A stretch of DNA of 64,000 bases, taken from positions 46,250-110,249 of the forward strand of contig CAYNPO010000011.1 of assembly GCA_964399165.1 (NCBI GenBank), read 5' to 3'. Below, piece after piece: positions 50,952 to 58,929 of the stretch. Under the pieces are notes generated by a model, which ran no database searches, was not told the origin of the DNA, and was given only the letters and a program-made list of their open reading frames with translations. Numbering within the stretch: position 1 is the first letter of the stretch; each line of letters opens with the position of its first letter. Source of the DNA: UBA6144 sp964399165 (GTDB lineage: Bacteria > Bdellovibrionota > Bacteriovoracia > Bacteriovoracales > Bacteriovoracaceae). Position numbers and translations under genes: made by a program.

Positions 50952-52748
50952 GTGCGCCCGCTTCTCCTGGTCCTGGCGTTGCTCGCGGCCTGCTCCTCTG
51001 GGAAGCGGCGGCCCCAGCGTCCCTTGGATGCGGACTTGCAGGGGGCTTTGGGGCGGTTGGACCAGGAAGGCAAGAAGGGCGTGGGGCCGGGGCCCACCTC
51101 GCTTTCACCCGAGCGCCGTTTCATGGACCGCACCCGTGAGTACGGGTTGGAGGGCGTGGAAGGGGTCTCGTTCGCCGCCGTGGACTTGAACCGCGACGGC
51201 CACTCCGACCTGGTGGTGCTGCCGGGATATTTCCACCGGCCGCGCTATTTCCTCTATCATCCCACCGCCCGCCATTTTCGGGAGAGCCACCACCGGTTTT
51301 TCCCCGAGTCGGTGCAGGCGAGTTTCGCCAGCTTCGCCGACTTCAACCGCGATGGAGTCCCTGATGCGGTGGTGGGGGTGCTCAATCAGCGCGGGGAGTT
51401 CACCAAGGTACCCTTGACCCTGTGGCACGGGAGTTGGGACGCCCAGGGCCTATTGCGCTTCACGCCTGCCCCGGGATTTCCCAAATTACCTCCCGAGCCC
51501 ACCAGCACCGTGGTGGTGGTGGACACCAACCTCGACGGGAGGCTGGACTTATTCGTGGGGAATTGGTTCCAGGAGCGCCAGGGCGCTCCCATTCCCGGCG
51601 CTGACCGGCTGTTAGTGAATTTGCCCGACGGGTGGGTGGAGCGCTCGGACTGGCTCAATGGTGAGCGGGATAAAACCGACAACGATCTTTTCCCCCCGGG
51701 GGCGCGCCCCACCTATGGCGCTTCAAGCTGCGACATCGATCAGGACGGGTGGCCAGACCTTCTCACGGCGGTTTCCGGTGGCCAAGGCAACAAGCTATGG
51801 ATGAACCGTCCGCCGCGCCCCGGCCCCCGCGTGGAGGGCCGGCGCTTCTTGGACATGGGCAAGGAGACCCAGTACGCGGCCGACGCCAACGGTAACCTCG
51901 TGCCCACGGGCGGGGGCCGTACTTTCTCCGCGGTGTGCGCGGACTACAACAACGATGGCATCATGGACGTGTTCCTGGGTGAGCTGACCCACTCCTGGGA
52001 CAATCACTCGGTGGACCGCTCCAGCGTGCTCAGCGGATCGCGCCTGGGGCCATCACCTTTTTTCCTGCGCACCGAGTACATGGCGGATGACGCCGGTGAA
52101 AATTGGAACCAAGGGGACAAGCGCGCGAACTGGGCCGACATGGACCTGGACGGGCTTTTGGACTTGGTGGTGGATAACTCAGGGTTTCCTCCGCGTTCGC
52201 GGTTGGTGGTTTTCCGTCAGGATGAAACCCACGCTTTCAACGACGAGTCGGCGGCCTGGGGCACGGACCTGGTCAATCCCACCGGCACGCTGGTGTGGGA
52301 CGTGAACGGTGACGGGAAACCCGACCTGCTGACTGGGCAGAGCAACGTGCGGCAGGCGGACCTCAAAAACCGCCTTTGGCTTCTTGAGAATGTGGGGAAG
52401 GCCTCCGGAAGGGCGCTGGTATTCCATCTTCGGGGCAAGACCGCCAATCTCCAGGGGCTCGGCGCCATGGTCATGCTCCACACGAAAACTCCCACCGGGC
52501 GGGTTATCCAGCGGCGCTGGAACGAGCTCAGCCAGGGAGGCCTGCCCTCCCAGGCACCGGAGGGCGTGGCGTTTGGCGTGGAGCATGAGACGCGGGTGAC
52601 GGGCCTCAAAGTCCGCTGGCCCGTGCTGCGGGGAGCGCGTCCCTTGGAGACCACGTACACCATAGGGGAAGACCCCTCGCGGCCGCGCCAAGACTGGACG
52701 TTGTGCGAAGACGGGCGCGCGCTTCCGGGACAGGCCAGCTGCCGCTAG
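50952..52748 (+). CDS. FG-GAP/VCBS-repeat lipoprotein (seven-bladed propeller)
   Basis: A 598-residue protein starting at GTG 2 bp after the acyl-CoA dehydrogenase. The signal ends in a lipobox, LALLAAC. Seven calcium-type repeats of the D-x-(N/D)-x-DG-x-x-D form are readable: DLNRDGHSDLVV, DFNRDGVPDAVV, DTNLDGRLDLFV, DIDQDGWPDLLT, DYNNDGIMDVFL, DMDLDGLLDLVV and DVNGDGKPDLLT, as in integrin-like propellers. The C-terminus has an ASPIC/UnbV-like module (VTGLKVRWPVL). It is probably a surface or periplasmic binding protein. Confidence 0.85.
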   Translation: MRPLLLVLALLAACSSGKRRPQRPLDADLQGALGRLDQEGKKGVGPGPTSLSPERRFMDRTREYGLEGVEGVSFAAVDLNRDGHSDLVVLPGYFHRPRYFLYHPTARHFRESHHRFFPESVQASFASFADFNRDGVPDAVVGVLNQRGEFTKVPLTLWHGSWDAQGLLRFTPAPGFPKLPPEPTSTVVVVDTNLDGRLDLFVGNWFQERQGAPIPGADRLLVNLPDGWVERSDWLNGERDKTDNDLFPPGARPTYGASSCDIDQDGWPDLLTAVSGGQGNKLWMNRPPRPGPRVEGRRFLDMGKETQYAADANGNLVPTGGGRTFSAVCADYNNDGIMDVFLGELTHSWDNHSVDRSSVLSGSRLGPSPFFLRTEYMADDAGENWNQGDKRANWADMDLDGLLDLVVDNSGFPPRSRLVVFRQDETHAFNDESAAWGTDLVNPTGTLVWDVNGDGKPDLLTGQSNVRQADLKNRLWLLENVGKASGRALVFHLRGKTANLQGLGAMVMLHTKTPTGRVIQRRWNELSQGGLPSQAPEGVAFGVEHETRVTGLKVRWPVLRGARPLETTYTIGEDPSRPRQDWTLCEDGRALPGQASCR

Positions 52749-53566
52749 GGTAGCCGCTTCTTGATGAGTTCCACCAGGCCCTTGAGGGGTTCCGGCAAAG
52801 TGTGGAAGTTCAGGGTGCTCAGGAAGATGGCCGCCTTGGGCAGGCCCTTGAGCTCGTAGGTCTTGAGGTTGTCGCCGCTCTTGAGCAAGTGGTCCGGGAC
52901 CACCGCCACGCCCACGCCCTTCTTGACCAACCCCACCACGGCCGTGATGGAGTTCACCGCGATGACCTGCCGGGAAGGTTTCTTGAACAGGTGCATGAGG
53001 TTGTCGTTCTCGTTGTAGACGATCCAGGGATACTCGGGGGCGTCCTTCGGGTTGATCTCCTGCTTGGAAACCAGCACCATCTTCTCGTCGAAGAGCCGCA
53101 GCGAGCTCACCAACTCGCTCTGGATGTCCTCGCTGGTGAAGACCAGGTCGTACTGGCGGGCCAGCAACTTTTCCTTGAGGCGTTCCATGGGCTGCACTTC
53201 CACCACCAGGGAAAGCCCCTTGCCCCGGGCGTACTCGCCGATGATGTCGTTGAACCAGTTTTCGAGCAGGCCATGGAGGATGCCCACCCGCAAGGTGCGC
53301 TTGGCCTCACCCAGAAACACGCTCTCGGCATCGGCCTCGAATTTCTCCAGCAGGTGGCACAAGGACTCGCCCTTCTCGGTGAGGATGACCTTCTTGGAGG
53401 AGCGGATGATGAGCTGGTCGCCCACCGCCTCCTCCAGCAGCCGTATCTGCCGGCTCACCGCGGACTGGGCAATGTTGAGTTCGTGGGCGGCCCGGGAGAA
53501 GCTCAGGTGCTGGGCGGTCACCAGGAACGCGCGCAGGTAACGGTAATCGAGGCCCCAGTCTTTCAT
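52745..53566 (-). CDS. LysR-family transcriptional regulator
   Basis: A 273-residue LTTR. The helix-turn-helix region is LRAFLVTAQHLSFSRAAHEL then NIAQSAVSRQIRLLE. The effector-binding domain (residues 95-270) has the usual alpha/beta pattern. I used ATG 53566, which overlaps the stop of the IscA-like gene (ATGA), so the two are co-translated. Its target is unknown; LysR proteins often act on divergent neighbours, here the M61 peptidase gene. It overlaps the convergent FG-GAP gene by 4 bp. Confidence 0.9.
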   Translation of the reverse strand: MKDWGLDYRYLRAFLVTAQHLSFSRAAHELNIAQSAVSRQIRLLEEAVGDQLIIRSSKKVILTEKGESLCHLLEKFEADAESVFLGEAKRTLRVGILHGLLENWFNDIIGEYARGKGLSLVVEVQPMERLKEKLLARQYDLVFTSEDIQSELVSSLRLFDEKMVLVSKQEINPKDAPEYPWIVYNENDNLMHLFKKPSRQVIAVNSITAVVGLVKKGVGVAVVPDHLLKSGDNLKTYELKGLPKAAIFLSTLNFHTLPEPLKGLVELIKKRLP

Positions 53567-53937
53567 GCTTTCTCCCAAGGGGGGACCATGGACGGGTCCT
53601 TGAAAAACTTTCCGCGGTACAAATCAGTGTCGGGGTTATCCACCACGAAGCCCTCGTCGTTGACCTCCGGGTCCAAGCGGTGGTCCAAGGTGGCGCGGCG
53701 GGTGTAGAAGGCGGTGAAGCGGTCCATCAGGATGGTCACGCCATCGCAATCGAGGCGCAGGTCGTCGGCCAGAGGATCGGAGAATCCTGTCTCGTAGGTG
53801 AATCCGCCACAGCCTTTTCCACCGATTTTGATGCGAAAAAGCCGTCCCGCCAGCGTATAATCGTGGCGCTGGATCAACTGGATCTGCCGGCGGGCGGCGT
53901 CCGTGAGCAGCAGCTCGGGGGCGAGGGCGTTTTCCAT
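53563..53937 (-). CDS. HesB/IscA-like protein lacking the C-terminal CxC
   Basis: A 124-residue protein with the A-type carrier fold: LLTDAARRQIQLIQ, FRIKIGGKGCGGFTYETGFS with one Cys, then LRLDCDGVTILMDRF. The usual C-terminal Cys-Gly-Cys is replaced by VDNPDTDLYRGKFF, so it probably cannot bind an Fe-S cluster in the normal way. ATG 53937 is preceded by TATAAT at exactly 6 nt and has no Shine-Dalgarno sequence. It is transcribed with the LysR regulator gene. Confidence 0.75.
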   Translation of the reverse strand: MENALAPELLLTDAARRQIQLIQRHDYTLAGRLFRIKIGGKGCGGFTYETGFSDPLADDLRLDCDGVTILMDRFTAFYTRRATLDHRLDPEVNDEGFVVDNPDTDLYRGKFFKDPSMVPPWEKA

Positions 53938-53943
53938 GGCGCC

Positions 53944-53949
53944 ATTATA
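53944..53949 (-). promoter_or_regulatory. Perfect TATAAT 6 nt before ATG (leaderless start)
   Basis: On the minus strand TATAAT, GGCGCC, then ATG 53937. CTGACT lies 17 nt upstream of the -10 (4 of 6 to consensus). The divergent M61 gene starts only 24 bp away, so the two promoters overlap coding sequence. Confidence 0.6.
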
Positions 53950-53961
53950 GGAGGGCCCGTC

Positions 53962-55689
53962 ATGAAAGTCAGCTACCTGGTGGAAGTCAGCGATCCCCAC
54001 CTGCACCTGGTGAAGGTCACCCTATCCGGACAGCGCTCTACCGGCGCCAAGGCCCTGGAACTCTTCCTGCCGTCCTGGAGCCCTGGCTCCTACCTCATGC
54101 GGGAATACTCCCGCAACGTGCGCTGGATGCGGGCCACCCAAGACAACGGCGAAGTGCTGTGGCTCGGGCAGAAGGCGAAGGGCACCTGGGAGATCGACTG
54201 GGAGCGCTCCCAACTTAAGAAAGCCGGTGAAAGCTTCTCCGTCACCTACGAGATCTACTTGCACGAGCTCACGGTGCGCACCTCCCATGTGGACGCCTCC
54301 CATGCGTTCCTCCACGGGCCGAGCTACCTGGTGGGATTGGTGGGCCAGGACATCGAACCCACCATCGAATTCCGCTTCCCCCCCCTGTGGTCTAAACTTT
54401 CCACTTCCCTGAAAGAAGTTCCTGGTTCCGCCCGGGACAAATTCGTCTACCAGGCCCGCAATTACGACGAGCTGGTGGACTGCCCCGTGGAGATCGGCTG
54501 TCACGAGACCGACGGATTCATGCTGGAGGGCGTGCCCCACGCCATCGCCACCTACGGTACGGTGATGCCCCACGGGAACGACTTAAAGAAAGATCTTCAG
54601 ACAGTAGTGGGCTGCGTGGCCCGCACCATGGGCGGCAAGCTGCCCTTTGATCACTACCAGTTCATCATCCACTTCCTGCCGCGGCTCTACGGCGGGTTGG
54701 AGCACCTGGACTCCACCGCCCTGCACTTCGACGGGCGCAAGCTCGCCAACCGCAAGGACTACCTGTCGTTTTTGGCCCTGGCCGCCCACGAGTACTTCCA
54801 CGCCTGGAACGTGAAGCGCATCCGCCCCGTGGAGCTGGGCCCTTTCGATTACAGGAGCGAGGGCTACACCGGCATGCTGTGGCTGGCGGAGGGTCTCACC
54901 AGCTTCATGGACGACCTCTTCGTCTATCGGGCGGGCCTGTGCACGCTGGAGGAGTACCTGGAGTTCGTGAAGGGCAACCTAGAGGCCTACTATGGCACTC
55001 CCGGACGGCGTTTGCATTCGCTGGAGGACAGCTCCTTCAACGCCTGGATCAAACTTTACCGCCCTGACGAGAACTCGAAGAACAGCTCCATCAGCTACTA
55101 CCTCAAGGGCGGGCTGGTGTTCATGGCCCTGCACGCGAAGCTGCGCGAGCAGGGCAAGGGCATCGACGACTTACTGGGCGCCTTGTGGCGCTCCTACCTG
55201 GAGCGTCCCGAAAAAGGACTCACCAAGGACGAGGTCTACGCCATGGTGGAATCCATCGGGGGGAAAGGGGCCCAGGACGCCTTCTTCACCATGGTGGAGA
55301 CCACCCAGGAGATTGACTTTGACGGAGTGATGCGCTCTTTCGGCCTTGAGCTGCGCTGGCAGGAACCCGTTGGCGCCTGGTTGGGAGCGGAGTGGGAAGG
55401 CGGAGACCGGGTGTTCGCCAAGACCGTGCTCACCGATTCACCTGCCGCGGCTTCGGGCCTCAACGCCGGTGATGAGATTCTGGCGCTCAACGGCCTGCGG
55501 GTGTTGCGCGACGACGTGGACAAATGGGGTGGCTTGCTCCGCCAAGGCCAGGACTACGAGGTGCTGGTGTCCCGCTTGGGACAGTTGGTGACTCTGAACC
55601 TGCGCCCCGGCCGCGCCCCGCGCGCGCTGAAAGACATCGCCGTGCTCGACCGCTCCAAGGCGGAATCCGCTTTCAAAGGAAAAGCATGA
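53962..55689 (+). CDS. M61-family (glycyl aminopeptidase-like) peptidase with PDZ domain
   Basis: A 575-residue protein without signal peptide. A beta-rich N-terminal domain is followed by the gluzincin motif HEYFHAWNVKRIRP (His276, Glu277, His280) and the downstream LAEGLTSFMDDLFV Glu ligand. A PDZ domain forms the C-terminal 100 residues (AAASGLNAGDEILALNGL). This order is typical of M61 peptidases. ATG 53962 has AGGAGGG. It overlaps the peroxidase gene by ATGA. Confidence 0.9.
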   Translation: MKVSYLVEVSDPHLHLVKVTLSGQRSTGAKALELFLPSWSPGSYLMREYSRNVRWMRATQDNGEVLWLGQKAKGTWEIDWERSQLKKAGESFSVTYEIYLHELTVRTSHVDASHAFLHGPSYLVGLVGQDIEPTIEFRFPPLWSKLSTSLKEVPGSARDKFVYQARNYDELVDCPVEIGCHETDGFMLEGVPHAIATYGTVMPHGNDLKKDLQTVVGCVARTMGGKLPFDHYQFIIHFLPRLYGGLEHLDSTALHFDGRKLANRKDYLSFLALAAHEYFHAWNVKRIRPVELGPFDYRSEGYTGMLWLAEGLTSFMDDLFVYRAGLCTLEEYLEFVKGNLEAYYGTPGRRLHSLEDSSFNAWIKLYRPDENSKNSSISYYLKGGLVFMALHAKLREQGKGIDDLLGALWRSYLERPEKGLTKDEVYAMVESIGGKGAQDAFFTMVETTQEIDFDGVMRSFGLELRWQEPVGAWLGAEWEGGDRVFAKTVLTDSPAAASGLNAGDEILALNGLRVLRDDVDKWGGLLRQGQDYEVLVSRLGQLVTLNLRPGRAPRALKDIAVLDRSKAESAFKGKA

Positions 55690-56225
55690 AGACTTTTTTC
55701 CCGCTCCTGCTGATCGCTTCTATTGCCCATGCTGTGCCCTTCCATCAAGTGGTGGAGAAGGACATCAAGGGGGGTGACTACAAACTGGCCGACCTCAAAG
55801 GGCGTGCCGTGCTGGTGGTCAACATCGCCAGCCAGTGCGGCTTCACCGGCCAGCTGGAGGACCTGGAGAAGCTCCACGACAAGTACGCGCCCAAGGGCCT
55901 AGTGGTGCTGGGCGTGCCCACCAATGACTTCGGGGGGCAAACCCCCGAGGACGACGCCGGCATGGCGGCCTTCTGCAAGAAGAAATACGACGTGAGTTTC
56001 CCGCTTCTCTCCAAGGCCACGGTGAAGGGAGAGCACATGCGCCCTCTCTACGTTTTCCTCACCAAGGAATCGGGTAAAAAACACGAGGGCGACATCGGTT
56101 GGAATTTCGTGAAGTTCCTGGTGGGGCCCGACGGGAAGGTCCTGGGGCGGTGGTCGTCCATGACGAATCCTCTGGACGGCGAGATCACACGGGCCGTTGA
56201 AAAAGCGCTGCCGTCTAAACTTTAG
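55686..56225 (+). CDS. Exported glutathione peroxidase-like protein
   Basis: A 179-residue thioredoxin-fold protein with a signal peptide (MKTFFPLLLIASIAHA). Conserved blocks are VVNIASQCGFTGQ (peroxidatic Cys), GLVVLGVPTNDFGGQ and IGWNFVKFLVGPDGK, which contains the Trp-Asn of the active site. It reduces hydroperoxides, probably with thioredoxin as donor, and works in the periplasm. It is coupled to the M61 peptidase gene. Confidence 0.9.
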   Translation: MKTFFPLLLIASIAHAVPFHQVVEKDIKGGDYKLADLKGRAVLVVNIASQCGFTGQLEDLEKLHDKYAPKGLVVLGVPTNDFGGQTPEDDAGMAAFCKKKYDVSFPLLSKATVKGEHMRPLYVFLTKESGKKHEGDIGWNFVKFLVGPDGKVLGRWSSMTNPLDGEITRAVEKALPSKL

Positions 56226-56245
56226 ACAGGGGAGCTTCGGGAGCG

Positions 56246-56267
56246 CGCGGGCTTAGGCTTGCCCGCG
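56246..56267 (+). terminator. GC-rich hairpin after the peroxidase gene
   Basis: CGCGGGC, 8-nt loop, GCCCGCG: a perfect 7-bp stem 20 bp after the stop. There is no T run, so terminator function is uncertain. Confidence 0.4.
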
Positions 56268-56280
56268 TAACTCATTTCAG

Positions 56281-56323
56281 GCATGGGAATTGCTCCTGAG
56301 ATTGCCATAAGGAGTTCCCATGC
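56281..56323 (+). promoter_or_regulatory. Hairpin enclosing the Shine-Dalgarno and AUG of the next gene
   Basis: GCATGGGAA (56281-56289) pairs with TTCCCATGC (56315-56323), and CTCCT (56293-56297) pairs with AGGAG (56310-56314); a 3-nt bulge and 12-nt loop remain. The ribosome binding site AAGGAG and start codon at 56320 are both inside the stem, so translation should be blocked unless the structure opens. Confidence 0.6.
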
Positions 56324-57132
56324 AGTGGTTGGGCGTGCTTTTGCTATGCTTTTTCACCGGCGCCCTGCGGGCGGAAGAGCACGAACTGGTGCTTGACCTC
56401 GACCTGGACAAGGTAGGGATCTACCGTGCCGGCCCGGATTACGAGCGCTCGCCCCGTGCCACCCACGGCGTGCACATCCTGCTGGTGGATCTCAGGGGGC
56501 CCGGTGCCGCGGACGACGTCTTCGCCGCCTATCTGATCTCCACTCACCCGCAGCACGAGGGCCCCGCGGCTTGGGCCCTCGGCACCTTCCAGCGCCAGCA
56601 GCTGGAACACAACGCCCTCCAGCCCTGGGGACGCAATTTGAGCGTGGTGCCCAGCGTGATCGGCAGCATGTTCATCATGTCCCGCGCCTTCCAGGCGGGC
56701 AGCCGGGCGGCAGGCCTCGTGGGTCTATCCCGGGCCTTCGGCCTGCGCGGTCTCCTCCATCCCCGCGTCGCCGACCCCGTGGCCCGCACCCTCGCCACCG
56801 CCTATCTGCCCATGGCAGGCGCGGCCACGGCCACCCGGGCCGCCACCGACTGGTCCCGCACCGCGGGAGCGAGTGGGGAAGTGGTCGCGTTTCTCAATGG
56901 GCTAGCAGACCGCACCAACCCTTCCTATGCCAGTGGACGTGGCACCGTGGAAGGCGTTTTCAATGGCTTTTTACGGGAGACACCCACCATTCTGGAAAGC
57001 ATGCCCTTCATGCGCGACCGCCTGGTGACCGGGCTCCATGGTGCCATCGTGCTCCAGAGCGCCACCGCCGACGGGGCCAAAGACTTGGCCATCAAAGTGG
57101 CCGACATCATCCACGACCTGAACGAGCGCTGA
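56320..57132 (+). CDS. Exported protein of unknown function
   Basis: A 270-residue protein with signal peptide (MQWLGVLLLCFFTGALRA). The first 100 residues are alpha/beta, the rest Ala/Gly-rich helices with a hydrophobic stretch (VVPSVIGSMFIMSRAFQAG, then further Ala-rich helices) that may bind membranes. No family was recognised. Its translation start is inside a strong hairpin. It converges with the ABC transporter genes, 3 bp apart. Confidence 0.65.
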   Translation: MQWLGVLLLCFFTGALRAEEHELVLDLDLDKVGIYRAGPDYERSPRATHGVHILLVDLRGPGAADDVFAAYLISTHPQHEGPAAWALGTFQRQQLEHNALQPWGRNLSVVPSVIGSMFIMSRAFQAGSRAAGLVGLSRAFGLRGLLHPRVADPVARTLATAYLPMAGAATATRAATDWSRTAGASGEVVAFLNGLADRTNPSYASGRGTVEGVFNGFLRETPTILESMPFMRDRLVTGLHGAIVLQSATADGAKDLAIKVADIIHDLNER

Positions 57133-57135
57133 GGA

Positions 57136-58929
57136 TCAACCCAGATCTTCCTCGCGTACCGGCGCTCCCACGGGCTTCTGGAAGCTCTTCACCAGCCTGC
57201 CACTTTCCAGCACCGCTACATGGGAGGCAAGGCGGAGCGTCTCCAAACGGTGGGCGATGAAAAGCGTGGTGCGCCCCCGGAAAAGCTCGACCACCTGAGC
57301 GAGCCACCGCTCTTCGGTGAGCTGATCGAGGCTGGCCGTGGCCTCGTCGAAGACCAGCAGGCTTGGGTCCTGGAGCAGGGCCCGGCACAAGAGGAGCAGC
57401 TGTTTCTCACCCTGGGAAAAGGGCAGGATTTCCGCCTTCACCACCGTGTCGAGCCCCTGGGGGAGGGATCGTACCTTCTCCCACAGCCCCACGCGCTCGA
57501 GGCGCTCGCGGATGGTGTCGTCTTCGATGTCCTCACGCCATAGGCGCAGATTCTCTCGCAAGGTGTCGCTGAAGAGGAAGAGATCCTGGGAGACGTGTTG
57601 CACCCAACGTGCTCGACGGGCCGGGGGAAGGCCCAGGAGGTTTTCCTCCCCCCACAAAACGCGTCCTGATTGCACGGGATAGAGTCCCAGCAGGAGGTGG
57701 CCCAGGGTGGTCTTGCCCGAGCCCGTGCGGCCCACCAACGCAGTCACCTCGCCCTCGGGCAGTTCCAGGGAGAAGTCGGTGAACAAGGGGCGGTCGGGAC
57801 GGTAGGCAAACGAGACGCCTTCAAACCGCACGGGACCCGCTGGTGGCGCTCCCGCCGCCGCCGGGAGAACAGCTTCTCGGGCGGAGCGACCCGAGGGCAG
57901 GAATTCGCGCAGTCGCTTGACCGACCCCAGGGCCGTCACCAGCGTGTTGAGTTTTTCCGAGATGTCGAGGAAAGGTCCGAAGACCAGGGAAACGTAGGTA
58001 CAGGAGGCGATGAAGTCCCCCAGGCTGAGGGAGCCTTCCCTGATGCCTTGGATTCCCGTGAGGACCACCCCGGCGTAGGCGATGCCCATCACCAGCACGT
58101 GGGCCGAGGAGAAAGTGCCCCAGGTCCAGATGTTCTTGGTGGTGATGCGGCCGAAGAGTTCCTGCAGCCGGTGGTAACGTCCCTCCCAGCGGGCGGCGAA
58201 GGGTTGGGAGTGCAGCACCGCCAGGTTATTCATGCTGTCTCCTGCGTGGGAGGAGAGCCGCGAGAGCACATGGCGGATGTCCCTGCCCCAGTGCATCTGG
58301 GCCTGGGTGACGTTGAGCATGAGCACGGTCATGGGGGCCAGGGCCAGGAGCACCACCAGTCCAGCCCAGGGGGCCATGGCCACCAACACGGCCGAGCAGC
58401 CCAGCACCAAGGCCATGTCGCTGACAGCGGTGAAGAAATTGGCGGTGAAGAAGCCAGAGACGTTGGTGACGTCGTTCACGCAGCGGCTGATCAGGCGCCC
58501 TGAGGAGTTGCGATCGTAGAAGGCGAGTGGGAAGTCTCCCAAGGCACGGAAAACGTCCCGGCGCAGATCGCGGGTGGCGGATTGTCCGGTGCGGGTGAGG
58601 AGCCATTTATAACAAAGATCGGCGGTGATTTTCGTGAGGATGAGGAGCCCTAGCCCCGCTAGCCAGGGCAGGGCCGGAGTGGACCTGCCGATGAGAACGT
58701 GGTCCACCACGTGGCCCACCATTTTGGGCACCACCACCGCCACCGCCGTGGCCCAGGCAAACAAGGCGAAGCCCACGGCCAAGCGGCGCCGGTGTGGCCT
58801 AAGCCACGGCCAAAGCCAACGGATGTCGGAGAGGGCTCCGCCCCAGGCGTCGGGTCTCAGGAAAGCGAGGGAGAAGGGGCGGAAGCGGTAGCGCCGCTCC
58901 TCCTCCTCGCGCAGGATCAAGGCGTCCAC
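57136..58929 (-). CDS. ABC exporter half-transporter, consensus ATPase site subunit
   Basis: A 597-residue protein: six membrane segments (residues 45-330), then an ATPase domain with Walker A GRTGSGKTT, Q-loop QHVSQDLFLF, Walker B LLVFDEATASLD with the catalytic Glu, and H-loop FIAHRLE. The signature LSGGQ is altered to FSQGE. It starts at GTG and overlaps the upstream half-transporter by 13 bp, so the two form a heterodimer. Its Walker A/B would build the active ATP site together with the partner's LSGGQ. The substrate is unknown. Confidence 0.9.
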   Translation of the reverse strand: MDALILREEEERRYRFRPFSLAFLRPDAWGGALSDIRWLWPWLRPHRRRLAVGFALFAWATAVAVVVPKMVGHVVDHVLIGRSTPALPWLAGLGLLILTKITADLCYKWLLTRTGQSATRDLRRDVFRALGDFPLAFYDRNSSGRLISRCVNDVTNVSGFFTANFFTAVSDMALVLGCSAVLVAMAPWAGLVVLLALAPMTVLMLNVTQAQMHWGRDIRHVLSRLSSHAGDSMNNLAVLHSQPFAARWEGRYHRLQELFGRITTKNIWTWGTFSSAHVLVMGIAYAGVVLTGIQGIREGSLSLGDFIASCTYVSLVFGPFLDISEKLNTLVTALGSVKRLREFLPSGRSAREAVLPAAAGAPPAGPVRFEGVSFAYRPDRPLFTDFSLELPEGEVTALVGRTGSGKTTLGHLLLGLYPVQSGRVLWGEENLLGLPPARRARWVQHVSQDLFLFSDTLRENLRLWREDIEDDTIRERLERVGLWEKVRSLPQGLDTVVKAEILPFSQGEKQLLLLCRALLQDPSLLVFDEATASLDQLTEERWLAQVVELFRGRTTLFIAHRLETLRLASHVAVLESGRLVKSFQKPVGAPVREEDLG

